This document shows, piece after piece, positions 44,321 through 51,758 of a DNA stretch of 54,458 nt. The DNA comes from a bacterium. Lineage in GTDB: Bacteria > Sumerlaeota > Sumerlaeia > MVZB01. The translations under genes were made by a program, and so were the position numbers. Position 1 is the first letter of the stretch, and each line of letters begins with the position of its first letter. A model generated the notes under the pieces. It worked only from the letters and a program-made list of their open reading frames with translations, ran no database searches and was not told the origin of the DNA. The stretch spans positions 1 to 54,458 of the forward strand of contig JAJFUE010000081.1 in the NCBI GenBank assembly GCA_021372575.1, read 5' to 3'.

Positions 44321-44893
44321 ATGAAAAATCTTATCGTGGCAATGATCGCAGCCTGTGCGCTTGGGCTTTTCGGGTGCCGCGCGGCAACAACAGAACACGC
44401 GATTTCGGCAAAACCGGCCACGACGGCCGCCAGGCGCATCGGCGTTTATGATTCCAGATCGGTGGCCGTCGCTTTCGCGGGGAGCGCGAAACACGAGGCT
44501 CGCACGGCCTCGGAACTGACCGCGCTCAAGCAGGCCAAGGCCTCGGGTGACCAGGTGAAGATCGCCGAGGCCGACAAGCGCGTGTGGGATTCACGCAAGC
44601 GCCTCCACCGGCAGGGGTTCGGCACCGCGCCGGTGAATGACATCCTCGAGCTGTATCCGGACGAGGTCAGGGCGCTCAAGGCGAGGCGCGGCATCGACGC
44701 TCTTGTTTCCAAATGGGACGCGAAAGCGCTCGCGCAATATGCCGGCGCCGAACAGCTTGATGTGACCGACGAGATGATCGAGATCCCGCAGCCGAGAGAG
44801 AAACAACGCCGCAGCGCGCAGGAAATCCGCAAATCCAAGCCGCTGTCCGAAGCGCAGGTGGAACGCGTCATCAAACAGGAAACCGGCCATTGA
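44321..44893 (+). CDS. Putative lipoprotein, function unknown
   Basis: 190 aa. The signal peptide MKNLIVAMIAACALGLFGC ends in a lipobox with Cys19. The mature part begins with ARRIGVYDSRSVAVAF and is helical and charged (ELTALKQAKASGDQVKIAEADKRVW), vaguely like Skp/OmpH-type chaperones, though not enough to assign. ATG 44321 has a near-perfect AAGGAGG 7 nt upstream and a good promoter. The gene stands between the divergent iorAB unit and an aldo/keto reductase. High expression is likely from the signals seen. Confidence 0.75.
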   Translation: MKNLIVAMIAACALGLFGCRAATTEHAISAKPATTAARRIGVYDSRSVAVAFAGSAKHEARTASELTALKQAKASGDQVKIAEADKRVWDSRKRLHRQGFGTAPVNDILELYPDEVRALKARRGIDALVSKWDAKALAQYAGAEQLDVTDEMIEIPQPREKQRRSAQEIRKSKPLSEAQVERVIKQETGH

Positions 44894-44995
44894 ACGCGTG
44901 ATGTTTCGGCTGAAAGCATTTCATTTGCCCATTGATGAGCCATGACCAATAATGGCTCGCGTTTGGGTTGTTCAATCAGCAGGGGGAGGCAAACG

Positions 44996-45988
44996 ATGGA
45001 ATACACACGCCTTGGCCGCAGCGGACTCACCGTCAGCCGCGTCACGCTCGGCACGATGAATTTCGGCAACGTCACCAGCGAGGCCGACGCGTTCAAGATC
45101 ATGGACCGCGCCATGGAGCTCGGTATCACGTTCTTCGACACGTCCAACAACTACGGGTTCGTCCCGAAGGGCCTCACCGAGACGATCATCGGCAAGTGGC
45201 TCGCCCAGGGCGGCGACCGCCGCGACAACATCGTGCTCGCCACGAAATTCTACGCCGGCATGCCTTGCAGCCCGGACCACCCGATGAGCCCGACCCATCA
45301 AATGGGCCTGACCGCGATCAAGATCCGCCGCGACCTCGACGCGAGCCTCAAGCGGCTCCAGACCGATCACGTGGACCTCTACCAGATGCACCACATCGAC
45401 CGGCGCGTCGGCTGGGAAGAGCTGATGCCGGAGCTCGAGCGCGTCGTCAATCTCGGCAAAACAATTTACGTCGGGTCGAGCAATTTCGGCGGGTGGCACA
45501 TCGCCCAAGCTCAGGCCGCCGCGCGCGAGCGCCATTTCATGGGCCTCGTCAGCGAGCAGCACCAATACTCGCTCGTCTGCCGCATGCCGGAGCTCGAAGT
45601 GCTCCCCTGCTGCAAGGCGCACGGCATCGGCGTGATCGTCTATAGCCCGCTCGGCGGCGGCCTGCTGAGCGGCCATGCGCTCAACCCCGCCAAGGGCACG
45701 CGCGGCGACAGCCCCGAGGCCCGCGCAAAGATGGAAAAGTGGCGGCCGGCGCTTGAGAAATTCAGCGCCCTATGCAAGAAGATCGGCCGGCGCGAAGCCG
45801 ACGTGGCCCTGGCCTGGACGCGTGCCAACGACGCGATCACGTCGCTGATCCTCGGCCCGCGTAGCGTCGAGCAACTCGACCAACTCGTCGCCGGCCTGGA
45901 GCTCAAGCTGGACGCGGGAACACTTGCCGAGCTCGACAAGATCTTCCCCGGCCCCGGCGGCCCCGCCCCCGAGGCCTACGCCTGGTAA
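44996..45988 (+). CDS. Aldo/keto reductase, NADP-dependent type
   Basis: 330 aa. MEYTRLGRSGLTVSRVTLGTMNFG, FFDTSNNYG (catalytic Asp and Tyr), HVDLYQMHHID and VIVYSPLGGGLLSG are typical of the AKR barrel that reduces aldehydes or ketones with NAD(P)H. Unlike the protein at 8935-10137 it has no Fe-S domain. GGGGGAGG lies 6 nt before ATG 44996. The substrate cannot be predicted. A RAYT-associated repeat copy follows its stop by 17 nt. Confidence 0.92.
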   Translation: MEYTRLGRSGLTVSRVTLGTMNFGNVTSEADAFKIMDRAMELGITFFDTSNNYGFVPKGLTETIIGKWLAQGGDRRDNIVLATKFYAGMPCSPDHPMSPTHQMGLTAIKIRRDLDASLKRLQTDHVDLYQMHHIDRRVGWEELMPELERVVNLGKTIYVGSSNFGGWHIAQAQAAARERHFMGLVSEQHQYSLVCRMPELEVLPCCKAHGIGVIVYSPLGGGLLSGHALNPAKGTRGDSPEARAKMEKWRPALEKFSALCKKIGRREADVALAWTRANDAITSLILGPRSVEQLDQLVAGLELKLDAGTLAELDKIFPGPGGPAPEAYAW

Positions 45989-46005
45989 AGTTCGTAGTCC
46001 GTAAA

Positions 46006-46031
46006 GTTCGTAGTCCCGCCTTCAGGCGGAA
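46006..46031 (+). repeat. RAYT-associated 26-bp repeat, distant copy
   Basis: Identical over 26 bp to the copy at 39762-39787, 6.2 kb away. A truncated start of a second copy (GTTCGTAGTCC) lies at 45990-46000, giving a GTTCGTAGTCC direct repeat. Confidence 0.9.
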
Positions 46032-46083
46032 TATCCCGGCCTTCGGCCGCGGCTGAGCTTTGTCATTGTGAGACAGTGTAAGT

Positions 46084-46509
46084 ATGATAAGACGCTTTAT
46101 GCCATCTGATATGGAACAGGTTCTGAGTATTTGGCTTGAAGCTTCAATTAAAGCTCATGATTTTGTGGCAAAAGAGTTTTGGGAATCCAAAATGTCAGAC
46201 ATGCGTAATGTATATATTCCGAATTCCGAAACCTATGTCTTTTCGGATAGCGGATCCATTAAAGGTTTTTTATCGCTCAGCGGGGATGTATTGGCAGCTA
46301 TTTTTGTTACTCCGGGCTCTCAGGGTCAAGGTATCGGGCAGCAATTGATGGATAAGGCAAAATCACTGAGAAATAAGTTAACGCTAACTGTATATCGCGA
46401 TAACCATAAGAGCGTTGAATTTTACAAAAAAAACGGCTTCGTGGTCGTGCGGGATGAGATCGACAAACACACGGGACACGCGGAAATCTTGATGGCATAC
46501 GAGCCATAA
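46084..46509 (+). CDS. GNAT-family N-acetyltransferase (YjaB-like), AT-rich
   Basis: 141 aa. IRRFMPSDMEQVLSIWLEASIKAH, then IFVTPGSQGQGIGQQLMDKAK (acetyl-CoA-binding loop) and LTVYRDNHKSVEFYKKNGFVV, a standard GNAT layout. It acetylates an unknown amine. Base composition differs sharply from neighbours (22 and 23 G/C of 60 at 46141-46200 and 46201-46260), and the codons are AT-ending, so recent transfer is likely. No clear ribosome site. It is followed by a GGCCGGCG hairpin. Confidence 0.88.
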   Translation: MIRRFMPSDMEQVLSIWLEASIKAHDFVAKEFWESKMSDMRNVYIPNSETYVFSDSGSIKGFLSLSGDVLAAIFVTPGSQGQGIGQQLMDKAKSLRNKLTLTVYRDNHKSVEFYKKNGFVVVRDEIDKHTGHAEILMAYEP

Positions 46510-46559
46510 CAAGTCTGAAGCCGGCGACAAGCTGATCGAATTCGCTTGTTCCAATGTGG

Positions 46560-46579
46560 GGCCGGCGCCCCCGCCGGCC
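46560..46579. repeat. GC-rich hairpin after the acetyltransferase
   Basis: GGCCGGCG, CCCC, CGCCGGCC: a perfect 8-bp stem about 50 nt after the stop. Possible transcription or decay barrier. Confidence 0.55.
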
Positions 46580-46596
46580 ATTTAATTTTCAATTGG

Positions 46597-46675
46597 AACA
46601 GGAGGAAACAGAGGCAACAGAGAAATTGTAACGAATATTCTCCGTTATCTCCGTTATCTCCGTTTCCTCCTGTTT
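46597..46675. repeat. AACAGGAGG hairpin repeat, copy 3 (79 nt)
   Basis: AACAGGAGGAAACAGAGG with CAACAGAGAA on the left; ATTCTCCGTTATCTCCGTTATCTCCGTTTCCTCCTGTT on the right, with one additional internal unit on the right arm. Between convergent genes, as are the other two copies. Confidence 0.8.
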
Positions 46676-46682
46676 AAATCCT

Positions 46683-46722
46683 GGTGGTTTTTTCGCGTCT
46701 TTGCGCTTTTGCGCTTTTGCGT
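46683..46722. repeat. TTTGCGC simple repeat
   Basis: CGCGTCTTTGCGCTTTTGCGCTTTTGCGTGAACG, just beyond the 3' end of the RND adaptor gene. Confidence 0.5.
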
Positions 46723-46736
46723 GAACGTATTGTTGT

Positions 46737-47810
46737 TTAAACCGCCGGCACGCCGACCCGCTCACCCGGCGCGAGGCCGCTCAGAATCTCCCGCTGCCCG
46801 TCGCGCCGCGATTCCCCGAGCGTCACGAACCGGCGCTCGAACTGATTCTTCCCCCTATCGACCCACACATACGTCAATTGCCCGACCCTCAATATCGCTT
46901 TCTCCGGAGCATAAATTCGTTTCTCTCTCCCTGTCGGGATCAGCAGCCGCCCGAACATGCCGGGGTAAATATCGCCCCTCTCCGGCAGCGAGACCTTCAC
47001 CAGCATCGACCGTGATCCCGGCTCGGCCTGCGGGACGATCTCCTCGACGCGGCCCTGAACCGTGGTCGTGAGCGCGTCGATCATGACCGCGAGATCGGTG
47101 CCCGGCCGTAATCTCCCGGCCAGCGATTCCCTCACGTAAGCCTCGAGCCGCATCCGCGTCGGGTCATACAACTTCAATATCGGCGTCCCCGGCGTCGCGG
47201 TGTCTCCAGGCTCGGCATATTTATCGACGATCCGCCCGCCGAATGGCGCTTCAATGACGGCGTAACTCGATCCGGCCTGCGCCTCGCCAACGGCTTGCTC
47301 GGTGCGCTGCACCTCGGCGCGCGCGGTTTTATACGCGGCCTCGGCCGTGTCGAACTGGCTGCGCGGAATAATCGATTTATCCACGAGCGACTTCATCCGG
47401 TTATATTCTTTTTCGGCCTCGGAAAGCTTCGCGCGCGCGGAGTTGACCGCCTCCTTCGCCTGCTGTTCGCGCGCGGCGAGATCGCGGCTGTCGAGCCGCG
47501 CCAGCACCTGCCCGCGCTCGACGCGATCTCCCGCCCCGACGTTGATCTCGCCGATCGTCGCCATGATGCGCGGAGAAATCATCGTCTCGCGAATCGCCGA
47601 CAACGTCCCCGGCACGCGCTCGATGACTTGCTCATTGGATTCGGTGACCGGCTGAACAGCGGCCATCCTGGGCGCAACCGATTCCGGCGCTTTCGCCACC
47701 CCCGGCTCGACCTTCGTCTTAAACGCCCCCGCCAGCCACGCCAGCACAAGCCCCATGAGTACGATCCCGACGATCCACAGCAGCAGTTTTGTAATCACCG
47801 AACCCCGCAT
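46737..47810 (-). CDS. RND efflux periplasmic adaptor (membrane fusion protein)
   Basis: 357 aa. One membrane segment (VITKLLLWIVGIVLMGLVLAWL), then a lipoyl/barrel-sandwich half (ISPRIMATIGEINVGAGDRVERGQVLARLDSRDL), a helical hairpin (AREQQAKEAVNSARAKLSEAEKEYNRMKSL), the second lipoyl half (SSYAVIEAPFGGRIVDKYAEPGDTA) and beta-barrel domains. It links the inner-membrane pump to an outer-membrane channel, not seen here. AAGGA lies 7 nt before ATG 47810. A longer frame upstream reads a GTCCAC repeat (KWTEWTMWTN) and is rejected. It follows the pump gene by 34 nt. Confidence 0.92.
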   Translation of the reverse strand: MRGSVITKLLLWIVGIVLMGLVLAWLAGAFKTKVEPGVAKAPESVAPRMAAVQPVTESNEQVIERVPGTLSAIRETMISPRIMATIGEINVGAGDRVERGQVLARLDSRDLAAREQQAKEAVNSARAKLSEAEKEYNRMKSLVDKSIIPRSQFDTAEAAYKTARAEVQRTEQAVGEAQAGSSYAVIEAPFGGRIVDKYAEPGDTATPGTPILKLYDPTRMRLEAYVRESLAGRLRPGTDLAVMIDALTTTVQGRVEEIVPQAEPGSRSMLVKVSLPERGDIYPGMFGRLLIPTGREKRIYAPEKAILRVGQLTYVWVDRGKNQFERRFVTLGESRRDGQREILSGLAPGERVGVPAV

Positions 47811-47827
47811 ATAAAATCCTTTCTCAT

Positions 47828-47870
47828 TGGTCCACATCGTCCACTCAGTCCACTTCGTCCACGTCTTCGT
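47828..47870. repeat. GTCCAC simple repeat at the pump gene 3' end
   Basis: GGTCCACATCGTCCACTCAG, then TCCACTTCGTCCACGTC: five GTCCACNNN units spanning the stop of the pump gene and the spacer. On the coding strand the part inside the gene reads EDVDEVD. Confidence 0.7.
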
Positions 47871-50800
47871 TTTCGCTCGCCCCATGCCCCGGCTTGTTTG
47901 CATAAACCAAATAATACACGACCGGAATCACGCCGAGGGTAAAGATGGTCGAGGCGGCGACGCCGAAGATGATCGACCACGCGAGGCCCGAGAAGATCGG
48001 GTCCAATGTAATGACAATGTTGCCTAGCAGCGCCGTTCCGGCCGTCAGGATAATCGGCCGCGTGCGGATCGCGCCCGACTGGATCAGCGATTCTTCCAGC
48101 GTCAGCCCGCGCTTCAGTCCGCGATGAATGAAATCGACCAGAATGACGGAGTTGCGCACGACAATTCCCGCCAGCGCGATCATCCCGATCATCGCCGTGG
48201 CCGTAAAGAAGATCGGGTTCGGGAATCCCGCCACGACGCGCTCGCCGAACAACCCCAGCAGCCAGAACCCCGGCATGATGCCGATCATCGTGAGCGGAAT
48301 GGCCAATATCATGATCGCCGCGATGAGCGCCGATCCGGTTTGCAGCCACAGGATCAAGTAAATGCCGATGACGGCCGCGCCGAACGCGAGGCCCAGGTCG
48401 CGGAACGCATCGACGGTGATCTTCCACTCGCCTTCCCCAAGCCAGTTGATCGACGTGCCGGCCGGAAGCGTCCACGGAATGCCGCCGCCAGGACGGATGT
48501 AATTACGATTTTCCAATGGAATCTCGCTCGATTCAATCGTCCCTCCGGGACTTGCCTTTTGACCGTGATCCTTACCCGCCACTAACGTGGCGGGCTGAAG
48601 GCGGCCGTCCCTGCGGGACTGATCGGAAACGCGGTCGGCGCCGACGTCGAGCACCACGTCGGCCGGCGCGCGCCCGGCCGTCTCGGCAAACACATACGCG
48701 ACGCGCCGCAGGTTCTTGTGATAGATCGTCTGATCGACCTTGCCCGATTTGAAGCGGCCGATTTCGCCAAGCGGCACCATCGGTTGCGGGGCGTCCTTGA
48801 GCTGCGTCCCGACGCGTGTTTTTGTAATGCCCGCGCGGCCCTTGATGTAGAGCGAAGCAAGCGAATTCGGATCCGAGCGCAACGGGCGCGGCAGGCGTAA
48901 AACGATCGGCAACGGCTGCGCCTCGGTCGGCAGGTTCAACGTGGTCGCCTGCTGGCCGTCGATCGCGAGCGCCAGTGTTTGCGCCACATCCTCCGTGCCG
49001 ACGCCCGAAAGCGCCGCCTTTTCCTTATCCGTTTCAAATAGCAACTTTTCCTGGTCAGCCTCGACGGAGCTGTCCACGTCGCGGACGAGCGGCTCCTCTT
49101 TAAGCCGCGCGGCCGTGGCCAGCGCCGCCTTTTGCAGCGTCTTGTAAGGCGTCTGCGGATCGCCGTAAATCTCGGCCGTCACGGTCGCGATGACCGGCGG
49201 GCCGGGCGGAACCTCGACGAGCTTGATCTTCGCGCCGAGCGGCTCAGCGATTTTTTCGAGATCGCGCCGGATGCGCAAAATGATCTCGTGCGACTGCTGC
49301 GCGCGCTGTTTTTTGCCGACGAGGCTCACGCGCAGGTCGGCGACGTTCCCGCCCGAGCGCATATAGTAATGCCGCACCATGCCGTTGAAATCCATCGGCG
49401 ACGCCGTGCCGATGAACCCGGTGAAATCGACGACCTCCGGAACGGTCCGCAGATATTCGGCCAGCGCGCGCGTCGCAGCCTCGGTCATCTCGAGCGTCGT
49501 CCCCTCGTCCATATCGACGACGATCTGGAACTCGTTCTTGTTGTCGAACGGAAGCATCTTGAGCGGCACGAGCCTGAATGCCGGCAACGCCACGGCCGCG
49601 ATGAACATCAGCCCGATCACAATCAAAAACAGCCACGCGTACGCGCGATTGCGCAGCATCGGCCCGAGCAGCGCATTATAGATTCTATAAAGCGCGGTTC
49701 GCTTCACATCGTATTCAACGTGTCCGCCGTGGCCGTCGCGTTTCAAAATCACGCGCGCCAAAAACGGCGTCACGCAGAACGCGACGATCAGGCTCATGCC
49801 GATCGTAATCGGCACGTTGAGCGCCATCGGCCGCATGTAAGGCCCCATCATCCCCGTGATGAAAAACATCGGGATGAACGAAATGATCACGGCGATCGTC
49901 GCCAAAATCAATGCCGGGCGGATTTCCTGCACCGCAAGCAGGATCGCGCGTCGCGGCGACCATTTTCGCATCCGGTAAAACCGCTCGATATTCTCAACGT
50001 CCGTGATCGGGTCATCGACCAATAATCCTAATGCTAATATGAGTGCGAATAACGTAACGCGATTGATCGTGTATCCCGATATTAAATTAATCAGCAACGT
50101 CGCGCCGTAGCAGACCGGAACGGCGAGCGCGATGACCAGCGCCGCGCGCCAGCCAAGGACCAGGCCCACGAAAATGACGACGGTCAGGATCGCCACGCCG
50201 AGCCCCTCGACAAGGTCGTTGACCTTTTCATTCGCGGTCTCGCCGTAGTCGCGCGTAATGGTATAATGCACGTTTGGCGGCACCAAACCACTCGCGGCGC
50301 GTTCCAGCCTTCGCTCGACGTCGCGCGCCACCCACACCGCGTTCGTCCCCTTCTGCTTCGCGATCGCAATCGAAACCGCCGGAAGAAAATGAGCGCTTTT
50401 ATTGTCCGACGCCGGCCCGAACCCGATCCACGTGTAGGTGCGCGCCTCGTCCGGCCCGTCGATCACGCGCGCCACGTCCTTTAAATAAACAGGAATTCCA
50501 TCCACAACATTGACGACGAGATTTTCGAGATCGCGCACGCCGGCGATGAACGAGCCGCCTTCGACGACGATCGCGCGGTCGGCCTGGTCGATCCCGCCCG
50601 CCGGCAGTTGCACGTTGTGAACCCCCAGCGCCCACGCGACGTCGAGCGGCGAAGTGCGGCGCGCGGCCAGCGCATCGGGCATCAATTCAACACGCACGGC
50701 ACGCGGACGGCCGCCGACCACCGTGATACGGTTCGTGTTCGGCACGCTCTGCAGGTCGGTCACGAGCTCCTCGGCGATGCGGCGCAGCTCATGGTCGTCG

Positions 50801-51291
50801 GCGCGCCGCGGATCGTCGCTCCACAACGTCGCGATCACGATCGGCACGTCGTCGATCTCGATCGGCTTGACGACCCACGCCTTCACGTACGGCGGCACCT
50901 GGTCCACATTGGAATTAATTTTATTATAAATTTTAACGAGGCTGGCCGTGCGATCCTGCCCGACGTAAAAACGCACGGTCACGATCGCCGCGCCCTCGCG
51001 CGACATCGAATAGACGTATTCGACGCCGTCGATCTGCGACAGCAGCTTTTCGAGCGGCGTGGCGACCTGGCGCTCGACCTGCTCGGCGGAAAGCCCGGGA
51101 GCGCTCACGAGAACATCCGCCAGCGGGACAACGATCTGCGGCTCCTCCTCGCGCGGCGTGAGCCACAGCGCGACCACCCCGGCCATCAGCGTGCCGATGA
51201 TGAGAATGATCGGCAGCGGCCCCTGCAGGAACAGCGAAACGATCTTCGAACTGAGTCCCAGTTCCTCGACTTCTTCGGACTCGGTCGTCAT
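47845..51291 (-). CDS. RND-family efflux pump permease carrying an in-frame 83-bp element
   Basis: 1148 aa. RND landmarks: N-terminal membrane segment IILIIGTLMAGVVALWL, porter loop PGLSAEQVERQVATPLEKLLSQIDGVEYV, TM4 LILALGLLVDDPITDVENIERF with paired acidic residues for proton relay, and C-terminal TM helices (MIGMIALAGIVVRNSVILVDFIHRG). It exports drugs, metals or lipids using the proton gradient. Residues about 891-918 (SRRDGRLQPATLVAGK ... SPGGTIES), in a periplasmic loop before the second membrane half, are encoded by repeat element copy C. The last residues (EDVDEVD) come from a GTCCAC repeat. AAGGAG is 9 nt before ATG 51291; GTG 51294 is an alternative. Confidence 0.93.
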   Translation of the reverse strand: MTTESEEVEELGLSSKIVSLFLQGPLPIILIIGTLMAGVVALWLTPREEEPQIVVPLADVLVSAPGLSAEQVERQVATPLEKLLSQIDGVEYVYSMSREGAAIVTVRFYVGQDRTASLVKIYNKINSNVDQVPPYVKAWVVKPIEIDDVPIVIATLWSDDPRRADDHELRRIAEELVTDLQSVPNTNRITVVGGRPRAVRVELMPDALAARRTSPLDVAWALGVHNVQLPAGGIDQADRAIVVEGGSFIAGVRDLENLVVNVVDGIPVYLKDVARVIDGPDEARTYTWIGFGPASDNKSAHFLPAVSIAIAKQKGTNAVWVARDVERRLERAASGLVPPNVHYTITRDYGETANEKVNDLVEGLGVAILTVVIFVGLVLGWRAALVIALAVPVCYGATLLINLISGYTINRVTLFALILALGLLVDDPITDVENIERFYRMRKWSPRRAILLAVQEIRPALILATIAVIISFIPMFFITGMMGPYMRPMALNVPITIGMSLIVAFCVTPFLARVILKRDGHGGHVEYDVKRTALYRIYNALLGPMLRNRAYAWLFLIVIGLMFIAAVALPAFRLVPLKMLPFDNKNEFQIVVDMDEGTTLEMTEAATRALAEYLRTVPEVVDFTGFIGTASPMDFNGMVRHYYMRSGGNVADLRVSLVGKKQRAQQSHEIILRIRRDLEKIAEPLGAKIKLVEVPPGPPVIATVTAEIYGDPQTPYKTLQKAALATAARLKEEPLVRDVDSSVEADQEKLLFETDKEKAALSGVGTEDVAQTLALAIDGQQATTLNLPTEAQPLPIVLRLPRPLRSDPNSLASLYIKGRAGITKTRVGTQLKDAPQPMVPLGEIGRFKSGKVDQTIYHKNLRRVAYVFAETAGRAPADVVLDVGADRVSDQSRRDGRLQPATLVAGKDHGQKASPGGTIESSEIPLENRNYIRPGGGIPWTLPAGTSINWLGEGEWKITVDAFRDLGLAFGAAVIGIYLILWLQTGSALIAAIMILAIPLTMIGIMPGFWLLGLFGERVVAGFPNPIFFTATAMIGMIALAGIVVRNSVILVDFIHRGLKRGLTLEESLIQSGAIRTRPIILTAGTALLGNIVITLDPIFSGLAWSIIFGVAASTIFTLGVIPVVYYLVYANKPGHGASENEDVDEVD
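48538..48620. repeat. 83-bp three-hairpin element, copy C (inside the RND pump gene)
   Basis: CGTCCCTCCGGGACT, spacer, ACCCGCCACTAACGTGGCGGGCT, GAAGGCGGC, CGTCCCTGCGGGACT. It leaves the 1148-codon frame open. Read on the minus strand it gives SRRDGRLQPATLVAGKDHG and then QKASPGGTIE. Confidence 0.92.
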
Positions 51292-51528
51292 CACCCGGCA
51301 CTCCTTGATACGAACCTTGTATAGACCTCAACCATTGTCGCCGAAGATTCGGCGATTTTGCAAGTTCGTCGAATCGGGAACGATAACCTGACAAACAAAT
51401 AATGCAAAACACGAAAGTCACGAAAGGGAGCACGAAAATTCACAAAAAGTGGCTGCCCACCATAAATTGATTTTTTTCGTGATATTTCGTGTTTTTATTT
51501 TCGTGTTTTTCGTGTTTAAAAATTCGAT
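51292..51528. other. Spacer with CACGAAA inverted repeat
   Basis: No gene. From 51406 to 51518 AACACGAAAGTCACGAAAGG and further CACGAAA units face TTTTTCGTGATATTTCGTG and TTTCGTGTTTTTCGTGTTT, an imperfect inverted repeat of CACGAAA/TTTCGTG units around a unique centre. Confidence 0.6.
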
Positions 51529-51681
51529 TTACCATTTGCGGAGAAGTTCGGCGTTGGCAATCCACATGACGAAAAACGGCTGTTTTGCAGCGCGGTTCTT
51601 GACGTAGATCAGGAACGGGCGGTCCACGATGAAACGGATGAGCGTGGCATCACCCAAGAACCTCTCGCCAAAAAAGCGTGG
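51529..51681 (-). pseudogene. C-terminal remnant of a serpin-like protein
   Basis: About 50 codons open between an upstream in-frame TAA (51682-51684) and a terminal TAA (51529-51531), without a start codon at the right place. It reads FFGERFLGDATLIRFIVDRP and continues FLIYVKNRAAKQPFFVMWIA. FIVDRPFLIYV fits the published serpin signature pattern at every position as I recall it. The rest of a ~400-aa inhibitor is missing; upstream is a palindromic repeat and the LOG gene. Probably decayed, possibly truncated by repeat insertion. Confidence 0.55.
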
Positions 51682-51730
51682 TTACGACAATCGTCGTTTC
51701 CGGATGTCGGGATTTATAACCGAAGTAGCA

Positions 51731-51758
51731 TGAAGAGTCGGGTAGCGGAGCCGACCTA
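51731..51758 (-). repeat. TAGG-type palindromic repeat, copy 5; supplies the LOG-gene stop codon
   Basis: On the minus strand TAG GTCGGCTCCGCTACCCGAC TCTTC. The arms GTCGG and CCGAC pair around GCTCCGCTA-type loop sequence. The leading TAG (51756-51758) is the stop of the LOG-family gene. Similar to 97-120. Confidence 0.7.

Noticed and set aside
47811-47903. N-terminal extension of the RND adaptor
   Set aside because: It would translate the GTCCAC repeat (KWTEWTMWTN) and lacks a ribosome site, while ATG 47810 has AAGGA.
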